A stretch of 64,000 bases of DNA from CAZWEZ01 sp964632795 (GTDB lineage Bacteria; Pseudomonadota; Alphaproteobacteria; Rhodospirillales; 2-02-FULL-58-16). Under the pieces are notes generated by a model, which saw only the letters and a list, made by a program, of their open reading frames with translations, was not told where the DNA came from and ran no database searches. Each line of letters opens with the position of its first letter. Position 1 is the first letter of the stretch. Below are positions 1 to 7,537 of this stretch, in pieces. The position numbers and the translations under genes are program-made. The stretch covers positions 62,001 through 126,000 of the forward strand of contig CAZWEZ010000001.1 of NCBI GenBank assembly GCA_964632795.1, in the 5' to 3' direction.

Positions 1-1883
1 CCGCCATGGAGATGACCTGGGGCGGCGGCTACGACAACTGGGACTTCGACCGCACCGACTTCGTGATCAACTTCGGCTCCAACGTCTTCGAGTGCCACAC
101 CAACCACCTCCCGACATCGCAAAGGCTTATCAGGGCGATGGTCGACCGCGGGGTGCCGCTCTATACCTTCGACGTGCGTCTTTCCAACACCGCCGCCAAG
201 TCGACCGAGTGGATCCCGATCAAGGTCAACACCGACGGCGCCGTTCAGTTGGCGATGACCAACCACATCATGAACAACAATCTGTATCACAAGGACTTCA
301 TCAAGTTCATGAAGGTGTCGGCGAAGTACGACCAAACCGACGCTGAAAAGATCGCCGAGATCAAGAAGCGGGTCGCCAAGTACACTCCCGAGTGGGCGGA
401 AGGCGTCAGCGACGTTCCGGCGTCGAAGATCAAGCAAATCGCCACCGATTTCGCCAAGGCCAAGTCGGGGGTGGTGATCACCTATCGCGGCAACCTCATG
501 CACTTCGACGGCGCCGAAAACGAGCGGGCGTCGATGCTGCTTATGGCCGTCACCAACAACCTCAACAAGCCGGGCGGTCGTTGTAAGGCTGCTGGTGGAA
601 GCTGGAAAGCTCCCTCGACGCCGAAGGCCAAGGTGCACAAGAAGTTGGATATCCTGGATGGCTTCCCGGGCAAACCTAGCGACACTTCCTATGCCTATCC
701 GACGCACCACGCCAGCCACCAGGTCATCCCGATGATCATCGACGGCAGCTGGGGTCGGCCCAAGGTCTACTGGTGGAGCGCCTACATTCCGACCTACTCC
801 AACGGCAACAACAACGAGGCCCGGAAGCTCTTCCTGGACGAGAAATTGATGCCGTTCCTGGTCTGTACGACCATCGGCTACGAGGAATCGTCGCAGTACG
901 CCGATCTCATCCTTCCCGACGTCTCCTACCTCGAGCGGTGGGACTGGGAAGACATGCCGTCGGCCAACCAGATCGGCGAATGGTACTTCCGCCAGCCGCT
1001 GGTCAAGCCGCTGGGCGAGGCAAGATGCCAGGGCGACGTCTTCCCCGAGTTGGCGAAGAGGCTCGGCTTCGAGCTCACCTGGAGCAGCAAGGAGGACTAT
1101 GTCAAGCAGTCCTGCAATATGACTCCGGGCGTCAAGGAGGCTGGCGGCTTCGAGTACATGAAGAAGCATGGCGTGTGGGTTCCCCCCGGCGCCAAGCCGT
1201 TCTTCGGCAACCACGACCAGGAGGTCGACGTCTCCGGCGCCGACCTCGACGAGAAGACCGGCGTCTACTCGAAGGGCGGAAAATATGTCGGCCAGAAGAT
1301 CGGCGACAAGGCCTACGCCGGTTTCGGAGGGGGAATGATCAGATCCGGCATGTGCGAATTCTATCAGGAGGCCATGGTCGAGAAGGGGCTTCCCGCGTTC
1401 CCCGGCTATACGCCAACGCCGGAGCATGTGGCGATGGAAGCCGACGACCTGATCCTGACCACCTTCAAGATCGCCTGCCACACCCACTCGCGGACCGCGG
1501 TCTCAAAGTTGCTGTCCGAGATGTACCACGACAATCCCGGCTGGATGAACCCGAAGACGGCGGCCGAGCGCGGGATCAAGAACGGCGATGCGATCAAGGT
1601 CAAGAGCGAGATTGGCGAAATCACTACCCACGTCAAGGTGACCGAGGGCATCATCCCCGGGGTCATCGCCATCTCCCACCATGTCGGACGGGAACACTCC
1701 GGGCGCTGGGGATCGGGCATGAAGTCCCCGGTTCCGGGCGTCCACGACGACGATCCGGACCTCAAGCTCAAATGGTGGGACAAGAACGGCGTACATCCCA
1801 ACGTCCTCATCCCCAACAAGGGAGATCGTGTCAGCGGCACGATGCGCTGGATGGACACCGTGGTGAAGGTCACCAAGGCCTGA
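1..1883 (+). CDS. Molybdopterin oxidoreductase catalytic subunit, CISM family (5' end outside window)
   Basis: This is the C-terminal three quarters of a DMSO-reductase-superfamily catalytic subunit; the Tat signal, the N-terminal [4Fe-4S] motif and the metal-ligand region lie left of base 1. The visible part has the TWG...DNWDFD and NFGSN segments of the cofactor fold and a C-terminal molybdopterin-dinucleotide-binding domain (from about base 1400, with the HDNPGWMNP and GIKNGD segments). It can be aligned by eye along its length with the complete protein at 7538-10069, for example at AGGFEYMKKHGV, so the two are paralogues. It leads an operon with a TorD-like chaperone, tetraheme cytochrome, ferredoxin subunit, NrfD subunit, dodecaheme and diheme cytochromes. 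The likely role is a periplasmic oxidoreductase coupled to quinone. The substrate is not determined; polysulfide, thiosulfate or tetrathionate reductase-like is an inference from the neighbours. Confidence 0.9.
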   Translation, partial: AMEMTWGGGYDNWDFDRTDFVINFGSNVFECHTNHLPTSQRLIRAMVDRGVPLYTFDVRLSNTAAKSTEWIPIKVNTDGAVQLAMTNHIMNNNLYHKDFIKFMKVSAKYDQTDAEKIAEIKKRVAKYTPEWAEGVSDVPASKIKQIATDFAKAKSGVVITYRGNLMHFDGAENERASMLLMAVTNNLNKPGGRCKAAGGSWKAPSTPKAKVHKKLDILDGFPGKPSDTSYAYPTHHASHQVIPMIIDGSWGRPKVYWWSAYIPTYSNGNNNEARKLFLDEKLMPFLVCTTIGYEESSQYADLILPDVSYLERWDWEDMPSANQIGEWYFRQPLVKPLGEARCQGDVFPELAKRLGFELTWSSKEDYVKQSCNMTPGVKEAGGFEYMKKHGVWVPPGAKPFFGNHDQEVDVSGADLDEKTGVYSKGGKYVGQKIGDKAYAGFGGGMIRSGMCEFYQEAMVEKGLPAFPGYTPTPEHVAMEADDLILTTFKIACHTHSRTAVSKLLSEMYHDNPGWMNPKTAAERGIKNGDAIKVKSEIGEITTHVKVTEGIIPGVIAISHHVGREHSGRWGSGMKSPVPGVHDDDPDLKLKWWDKNGVHPNVLIPNKGDRVSGTMRWMDTVVKVTKA

Positions 1884-1915
1884 GCCTGGCGCCTGGGTGG
1901 ATGAAAGGAGAATTG

Positions 1916-2551
1916 ATGGGGACCGCCAGAAAGAAAAAGGCCGACACCGCCATGGCGCGAAGTCACGTCTACGGTCTGTTGGCCACCATCTTCCGGGCGG
2001 AACCCACCGCGGCCCTCCTCAAGGAACTGAAAGACCCCCGGTTTTCGGGGGTCTTTTCCGACCTTGGGCTCGACCTGGGGGACGAATTCCATCAAAAACC
2101 CGAAGCCGAACTGGTCGAGGAACTGGCCGTCGAATACACCCGGTTGTTCATCGGGCCGGGCCCCCATGTTTCACCCCACGAGTCCGTGCACAAAGAGGTG
2201 GACGGCGGAGGCCGGGGCTCCCTCTGGGGGGAAGATACGGTCCGGGTCAAGAAGTTCATCGAGACGGCGGGGCTCGAGTACGAGCCGGACTACACCGGCA
2301 TCCCCGATCACGTCAGCGTCGAACTGGAGTTCCTTCAGAAGCTCGCCGATCGGGAATCGACCGCCTGGAGCGAAGGGGACACCGAGGGCGCCCTCTATTG
2401 CCGGAAGATCGAGAAGATGTTTCTCGAGGATCACCTGAGCAAATGGGTTCCCCGGTTTTGCGACAAGGTCATGGCCCAAGCGGAGCTGCCTTTTTTCGGG
2501 AAGATGGCCAAGCTCACCAAGGGGTTTATCCTGAATCCTGCATTCCGGTGA
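1916..2551 (+). CDS. TorD/DmsD-family molybdoenzyme chaperone
   Basis: A 211-residue, all-helical-looking protein of the TorD family, cytoplasmic chaperones that bind the Tat signal of a molybdoenzyme and hold it until the cofactor is loaded. The family segment EYTRLFIGPG followed by PHESVH is present around residues 75-95. The ATG at 1916 is chosen because AAAGGAG lies five bases upstream (1904-1910) and it starts 32 bases after the stop of the molybdoenzyme gene. Its likely client is the molybdoenzyme encoded just before it, and perhaps the paralogue at 7538-10069, whose operon has no chaperone gene in this window. A perfect intrinsic-terminator-like hairpin lies inside this coding sequence at 2030-2057. 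Confidence 0.85.
   Translation: MGTARKKKADTAMARSHVYGLLATIFRAEPTAALLKELKDPRFSGVFSDLGLDLGDEFHQKPEAELVEELAVEYTRLFIGPGPHVSPHESVHKEVDGGGRGSLWGEDTVRVKKFIETAGLEYEPDYTGIPDHVSVELEFLQKLADRESTAWSEGDTEGALYCRKIEKMFLEDHLSKWVPRFCDKVMAQAELPFFGKMAKLTKGFILNPAFR
2030..2057 (+). terminator. Intrinsic-terminator-like hairpin inside the torD-like gene
   Basis: AAAGACCCCCG (2030-2040), a five-base loop GTTTT, then CGGGGGTCTTT (2046-2056) form a perfect 11-bp stem followed by one more T, giving a TTTT tract at 2054-2057. The sequence is in frame and codes for part of the chaperone, so it could be chance, or it could cut transcription of the downstream cytochrome genes when ribosomes do not cover it. Confidence 0.55.
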
Positions 2552-2643
2552 CCAGGTATGACGCCACGAGTCGTCCTGACCCAACCCATGCGGATGTTCG
2601 ATATTCTTCGTCCCGGTTGGGATGAAACAAAGAGAAAGCGGCG

Positions 2644-3123
2644 ATGAGCGGACCGTCACCCAAGTCCCATCTCTACCGGTTGGGGATCATTCTGGTCGTC
2701 GGCTTTGTTGCTTTTTCCGTGTTCATGGCAATTGCGGTGCCGGCAAATTGGAATTACCAGGGTTGGTATCGCCTCGACGCCCTTGAGGAATTGAAGGAAC
2801 CACCGCTGGTCTATGGCGGTAACGAATCCTGCGCCGCCTGCCACGACGCGATAATCAATGAAGTAAAGAAATTCAAACACCGTGCGTTGTCCTGCGAGTC
2901 CTGCCACGGACCGCTGGCCCACCATGTCAAGGGCAAGCAGAAAATCGCCGACGCCTATATCGATGACAAGGGCCGTTGGCAGTGCTTGAACTGCCACAAG
3001 AAACTGGTCAGCAAGAGTTTGGAATTTCCTGTTTTCAGCCGGGAACGGCCCCGAGAACACACCTCGATCAAGCCGGGTACGCCCTGCAAAAGCTGCCACA
3101 AGCCCCATCACCCGACACCATAG
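2644..3123 (+). CDS. Membrane-anchored tetraheme c-type cytochrome
   Basis: A 159-residue protein with one N-terminal membrane segment (about residues 12-33, rich in Val, Ile and Phe) and four CXXCH heme sites: CAACH, CESCH, CLNCH and CKSCH. The mature part would sit in the periplasm. It resembles small NapC/NirT-like or cytochrome c3-type electron carriers, but the spacing is not that of a classical NapC. It lies between the chaperone gene and the ferredoxin subunit gene, with 29 bases to the next start, so it probably passes electrons between the molybdoenzyme complex and the larger cytochromes of the operon. The equivalent gene in the second operon (11887-12468) is also tetraheme but not obviously the same protein. 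Confidence 0.85.
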   Translation: MSGPSPKSHLYRLGIILVVGFVAFSVFMAIAVPANWNYQGWYRLDALEELKEPPLVYGGNESCAACHDAIINEVKKFKHRALSCESCHGPLAHHVKGKQKIADAYIDDKGRWQCLNCHKKLVSKSLEFPVFSRERPREHTSIKPGTPCKSCHKPHHPTP

Positions 3124-3152
3124 GCATTCCCCGGAAACCCGGAATTATTTTC

Positions 3153-3965
3153 ATGCCGAAATCACACGAGGAAAGGGAATCGATTGAACCGGCAGCGGAT
3201 TCCCGCCGGGAGTTCCTGATCCACCTGCTGACGGGAACCGCCTCCGCCACAGTATTGCTGGTCTACGGAGCGGGCGCGTTCAGCGGGGCCCAGGCGCGCC
3301 AAGAAGGGTACTCCGAGCACGCCAGGGACGGCGAGCCGGACCATGATTACGCCTATGTGGTCGACGTCGCCAAGTGCATCGGTTGCGGCAACTGCGTGCG
3401 TGCCTGCAAATTGGAAAACAGTGTGCCTGATAAGCTGTTCCGGACCTGGGTGGAAAGGTATGTGCTGACCAATGTCGGCATCCACATCGATTCCCCCGAC
3501 GGTGCGATCAAAGGGTTCGAGGAGCTCAATGCGGAGATCCGCAACAATAGCCGGCGCTCGCACACCGTTCCCAAGATGTGCAACCACTGCCGGACGCCGC
3601 CCTGTGTCCAGGTGTGCCCGGTGGGAGCCACCTTCCAATCCCCCGAAGGTTTCGTGCTGATCGATTACAACCACTGCATCGGCTGCGGCTATTGCGTTCA
3701 GGCATGCCCCTACGGTGCCCGCTTCATCAATCCCGACAAGCACATGGCCGACAAATGCACCTGGTGCTACCACCGGGTGAAGAGGGGCAAGCTTCCTGCC
3801 TGCGTCACGGTCTGTCCGACCCGCACCCGCCTGTTCGGGGATCTGAACGATCCAGAGAGCGAGGTGGCCAAGATTTTCGACGCCGACAAATGGATGATCC
3901 TCAGACCGGAGATGGACACCGAACCTTTCTGTTTCTACGTCGGGCTGCCGAGGGAGGCACGCTGA
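3153..3965 (+). CDS. CISM iron-sulfur subunit, four [4Fe-4S] ferredoxin-like (PsrB/TtrB type)
   Basis: The 270-residue electron-transfer subunit of the complex. It begins with a Tat-like signal (SRREFLIHLLTG followed by a hydrophobic stretch), so it is exported. Four cysteine groups follow: CIGCGNCVRAC, CNHCRTPPCVQVC, CIGCGYCVQAC and CTWCYHRVKRGKLPACVTVC, the pattern of DmsB/PsrB-type subunits that carry four cubane clusters. The ATG at 3153 is chosen over a longer frame that would run back into the cytochrome gene, because the Tat signal starts there. The NrfD gene begins two bases after its stop, as expected for a co-translated complex. It should wire the molybdenum site to the membrane subunit. 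Confidence 0.92.
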   Translation: MPKSHEERESIEPAADSRREFLIHLLTGTASATVLLVYGAGAFSGAQARQEGYSEHARDGEPDHDYAYVVDVAKCIGCGNCVRACKLENSVPDKLFRTWVERYVLTNVGIHIDSPDGAIKGFEELNAEIRNNSRRSHTVPKMCNHCRTPPCVQVCPVGATFQSPEGFVLIDYNHCIGCGYCVQACPYGARFINPDKHMADKCTWCYHRVKRGKLPACVTVCPTRTRLFGDLNDPESEVAKIFDADKWMILRPEMDTEPFCFYVGLPREAR

Positions 3966-3967
3966 CC

Positions 3968-5176
3968 ATGATCCTGCCGAACGAAGCAATGGTTAATTAC
4001 GTCTTCCCCAACAACTTCCAGGTGGTGTGGTCGTTGATGATCGTCATCTATCCCTTCATCACCGGTCTGATCGCCGGCGCCTTCGCGGTTTCGGCCCTTT
4101 ATCACGTGTTCAAGATGAAGGAATTCAAGCCGATCGCCAATTTCTCCCTGATCATGGCGTTTTGTTTCGGGCTTTTCGCCGGGCTTCCGCTGCTGGTCCA
4201 CCTGGGCCAACCCCAGCGAGCCTTCTTGATCTACTTGACCCCCCATTTGAGTTCGGCGATGAGCGTGTTCGGATACGTCTACGGCGGTTACATGGTCCTG
4301 CTGACGATCGAAATCTGGCTGATCTACCGCTCCTACTTCATCCACCAGGTCAACCGGACCAAAGGTCCCATGTGGCTGGTGTGGTATGTGTTGACCCTGG
4401 GGGTGACCACCTATAATCCCGATTCCGCCCGGATAGATCAAAAATTGTCCAACATCCTGTCCGGAATCGGAATCCCTTGGGCCTTCTTTCTCCACGGCTA
4501 CGTTGGCTTCATCTTCGGATCGGTCAAGGCCATCCCCTGGTGGGCGGCGGAGTTGATGCCCGTCATCTTCCTGACTTCGGCCATGGTCAGCGGAATGGCG
4601 ATGATCCTGGTGGTTTACATCTTTCTCGCCTGGCGCCGGAACGAGCCTTACGACTATATCTTGATCAAGAAGTTCAGCGGCTTCCTGTGGGGCATCTTTC
4701 TTCTCGATTGGGCTCTCGAAATACTCGAACTGTTCCATGTCTCGTATTTGAGGGGTTATGAGTGGGCGGAAATCAAACCGCTCCTCGCCGGACCGCTGTT
4801 CGGAAGCTTCGTGGTCGGCCAGATTTTGGTTTTTTCCGTCGTCCCGGCCCTCCTGTTGGGCGTGGTGACGGTTACCCGCATCGACGGCCGGAAGATGCTG
4901 TATCTGGCCAGCATCGGAAGCATCGGCCTGATCCTGCAGGTCCTGTTCATGCGTTTCAACGTGGTGATCGGCGGCCAGCTCATTTCCAAATCCGGGCGAG
5001 GCTTCGTCGAATTTCATTGGGAATTTTTCGGCAAGGAGGGAATCCTGTCCGCGCTCGCCATCCTGGCGGCGCCGTTCGTCGTCTACTACGTGATCAGCCG
5101 CTTCATCCCGATCATGGGCGACTTGGTGATTCCGGAGGAATCGGAGGATCGTCCCATGGGACAGCCCGAGGCCTGA
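3968..5176 (+). CDS. NrfD/PsrC-family integral membrane subunit
   Basis: A 402-residue polytopic membrane protein with about ten hydrophobic segments, matching the NrfD/PsrC family that exchanges electrons and protons with the quinone pool. The ATG at 3968 follows the ferredoxin subunit stop by two bases. It is clearly longer than the NrfD protein of the second operon (317 residues), so the two complexes differ in their membrane part even though the catalytic and cytochrome subunits are close. The segment FLIYLTPHLSSAMS near residue 90 and the paired helices after it are typical of the longer NrfD group. The direction of electron flow, quinol oxidation or quinone reduction, cannot be read from the sequence. 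Confidence 0.88.
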   Translation: MILPNEAMVNYVFPNNFQVVWSLMIVIYPFITGLIAGAFAVSALYHVFKMKEFKPIANFSLIMAFCFGLFAGLPLLVHLGQPQRAFLIYLTPHLSSAMSVFGYVYGGYMVLLTIEIWLIYRSYFIHQVNRTKGPMWLVWYVLTLGVTTYNPDSARIDQKLSNILSGIGIPWAFFLHGYVGFIFGSVKAIPWWAAELMPVIFLTSAMVSGMAMILVVYIFLAWRRNEPYDYILIKKFSGFLWGIFLLDWALEILELFHVSYLRGYEWAEIKPLLAGPLFGSFVVGQILVFSVVPALLLGVVTVTRIDGRKMLYLASIGSIGLILQVLFMRFNVVIGGQLISKSGRGFVEFHWEFFGKEGILSALAILAAPFVVYYVISRFIPIMGDLVIPEESEDRPMGQPEA

Positions 5177-5228
5177 AAACGACGAGTTTGGAGTAATAAT
5201 TCATGCGATTGACCAGGAAACTCCTGAT

Positions 5229-6632
5229 ATGAGAATAAATCTATCATTTGGCTGGAAAACAGGCGTCGTTGTCCTGGCTTTGCTTGTAATCCTGGTTGGA
5301 TCGCTGGCGGGAGGCGCCGAGTATTATTCCCGCCAGTCGGAATTCTGCGGTGGCACCTGCCACATGATGACCGAGCCGTACGACACCTGGGTGGACTCCA
5401 AGCACAACACCAAGGAGGTCACGATCGGCTGTGTCGATTGCCATTATCCGCCGGTTGTGGATTCCTCGTCAGGAACGAATTTTATCGGGCTGAGACAGCT
5501 TTCTTCATATCTCGCGGACCCGGAGGCTCCGCCCAGGAAACGCGCCAAGGTTGGCGATCTGACATGCGGGGCATCGGGCTGTCACTCGGGGGACGCGTTT
5601 CTCGACAAGGAACTAAAATTCAAGGAAAAGGTCTCCTTCAAGCACAAGACCCACGGTCAAAAACTGAACTGCAATACCTGCCATTTCAAATATTCGTCGG
5701 ACAAGCATTTCGAGGTGCCCAAGGAAGTCTGTTTCCTGTGCCATTCCCGGAATACGAAAATCAACGATGGCAGGAACCAATGCGCCCTGTGTCACGTGAT
5801 TCCCACCAAGTCGCTGCAAAAGCAGATATCAGAAGACGACAAAAGCAAGCAGCCGATTACCCACCAGACGCTGATCGCGGCGAAGGTAGACTGCAAAGGC
5901 TGTCACCAACAGTTGTTCGCCGATCGCGGAATGGTAAAGAAGGACGTTTGCCGCGATTGCCATAGGAAACCGGAATCGGAATTGTTGGCGAATCCTGACG
6001 ATAAATTGCTGGGTGGCGGGGACAAGAGGAAATTGTTGCATGACAAGCACGTGGTTTCCCTGCAAGCCAACTGTTTCGATTGCCATCAGGCTGTCGAGCA
6101 CAAGCAGAAGGCCGATTTCCTGGAGCCCGTCCGCGCCGACTGCGCGTTGTGTCATCCCGATCATCACCGTTTCCAGAAGCTTCTTCTCGAAGGCGCGGAG
6201 CGGGACGGCGTCGCCAGTACCCCAAGCCTCATGGCCGGGGTGAATACCAATTGCACGGGCTGCCACATCAGCAAGGAGCACAAGAAAGGCCAGCCGGTCC
6301 TGATCGGTTCGGCGAAGGCATGCGTCAATTGCCATACCAAAGAGCAGGCAAAATTGGTCAAGGATTGGAAGGATGCCCTGTCCAAGGAAGTCAAGTATGC
6401 CAAGGAGCTGGAACAAGAAGCTCGGCAAGCGATGGCGATTGCCGCTGCCCGGGGCAAGGTGCCCGAGGAAAAGCTAAACCAAGCCCAGGCAATGCTCGAA
6501 GAGGGGCTGCAGAATCTGCACATCGTCGAGTACGGTAACGGTATCCATAACAAGAAATACGCTATCATGCTGCTGGACACGGCAATGACCAGTTTCGAAG
6601 ACCTGATCGATTCCCTCGCCGAAGGCGGATGA
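5229..6632 (+). CDS. Membrane-anchored dodecaheme c-type cytochrome
   Basis: A 467-residue cytochrome with one N-terminal membrane anchor (about residues 10-32) and twelve heme-attachment sites. Ten are CXXCH. The first is CGGTCH (CX3CH), followed by MM as in the first heme of NapC/NrfH proteins, and the third is CGASGCH (CX4CH). After the last heme there is a helical tail of about 100 residues ending with HNKKYAIMLLDTA, a helix motif also seen at the ends of other multiheme proteins. The dodecaheme protein at 12636-14051 has the same order and the same two unusual sites. The likely role is a long periplasmic electron wire between the membrane complex and soluble or outer partners. Confidence 0.9.
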   Translation: MRINLSFGWKTGVVVLALLVILVGSLAGGAEYYSRQSEFCGGTCHMMTEPYDTWVDSKHNTKEVTIGCVDCHYPPVVDSSSGTNFIGLRQLSSYLADPEAPPRKRAKVGDLTCGASGCHSGDAFLDKELKFKEKVSFKHKTHGQKLNCNTCHFKYSSDKHFEVPKEVCFLCHSRNTKINDGRNQCALCHVIPTKSLQKQISEDDKSKQPITHQTLIAAKVDCKGCHQQLFADRGMVKKDVCRDCHRKPESELLANPDDKLLGGGDKRKLLHDKHVVSLQANCFDCHQAVEHKQKADFLEPVRADCALCHPDHHRFQKLLLEGAERDGVASTPSLMAGVNTNCTGCHISKEHKKGQPVLIGSAKACVNCHTKEQAKLVKDWKDALSKEVKYAKELEQEARQAMAIAAARGKVPEEKLNQAQAMLEEGLQNLHIVEYGNGIHNKKYAIMLLDTAMTSFEDLIDSLAEGG

Positions 6633-6761
6633 TTTCATGTGCGGGGAACGTCTGACGGCAACAGACCGGGACATCCGGCCTGGCGAGCCAAGTGAATGCG
6701 TCCAATCAGCGTCGTTTCAGTGGCGACTGGGAAATAACGGTTTGAATAATTGGAGTGACCG

Positions 6762-7406
6762 ATGAAACCCTTAGCATGGTTTGTATGGCTTGTATCACTG
6801 TTCTCGGTGATGACGTTGACCATAGACACCTACGCGAGTGATGAGCCCACCCCCACGAAAGGAAGCCATCTATATCGCTCTTTCTGCTTTATCTGCCATG
6901 GAACGGGCGGCAAAAGCAAAGGTCCCCTTGCCATTAAGTTGAACCTCGAACCGGCTGATCTTTCCTCGGAGAAATACCAGACGTTAAAAGTGGAGGAATT
7001 GGCCGACATCATCGGGGGCTACTGGAAAAAGCGGGACACGATAATGCCCAACTGGGGTAAGGTGTTACCCAAGACAGACCTGCTCGATATTGCGTCGTAC
7101 ATTCCCAATCTATCCCGGAAAGACCTTAGGTTCATTGGGGATACACGCCGTGGCAGGGTTACTTATAGAAGAGCCTGTGCGGCATGCCATGGTCAATTTG
7201 GAACGGGAAGAGGTCCTCTTGCGGATCTGATGAAAATTCCCATGGTCGATTTCACAAATTCAATAAAGATGGAGAAGATAACAGACGAAAAGCTGATTAA
7301 TTATATCCGGGAGGGCGAAGGAAAATTCATGCCATCGTGGAAAGGGAGTCTTTACGACGACGAAATCATCGATGTAGCCGCCTATGTCCGCATGCTGGGG
7401 AGATAG
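6762..7406 (+). CDS. Periplasmic diheme cytochrome c
   Basis: A 214-residue protein with an N-terminal signal peptide (cleavage probably after TYAS) and two class I cytochrome c domains. The heme sites are CFICHG and CAACHG, each followed by a candidate methionine ligand segment (IMPNW and FMPSW). GGAG lies seven bases upstream of the ATG. It is the last gene of the left operon and has a close counterpart at 14413-15063 with the same layout. Base composition here is more AT-rich than in the molybdoenzyme gene. The role is probably a soluble electron shuttle for the dodecaheme protein; whether it delivers or accepts electrons is unknown. Confidence 0.88.
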   Translation: MKPLAWFVWLVSLFSVMTLTIDTYASDEPTPTKGSHLYRSFCFICHGTGGKSKGPLAIKLNLEPADLSSEKYQTLKVEELADIIGGYWKKRDTIMPNWGKVLPKTDLLDIASYIPNLSRKDLRFIGDTRRGRVTYRRACAACHGQFGTGRGPLADLMKIPMVDFTNSIKMEKITDEKLINYIREGEGKFMPSWKGSLYDDEIIDVAAYVRMLGR

Positions 7407-7537
7407 GCAACCCTTCGATGATTTTCAGGTCGCCAGCGCCTTCATGAAATAACCGAGCTAAAGAAGACCTCCGAGAGATGGCCGCGATGTATGCTTCCTT
7501 GCATTCCTACCGCGGCAATTATGGATTCCGGCCAGGA

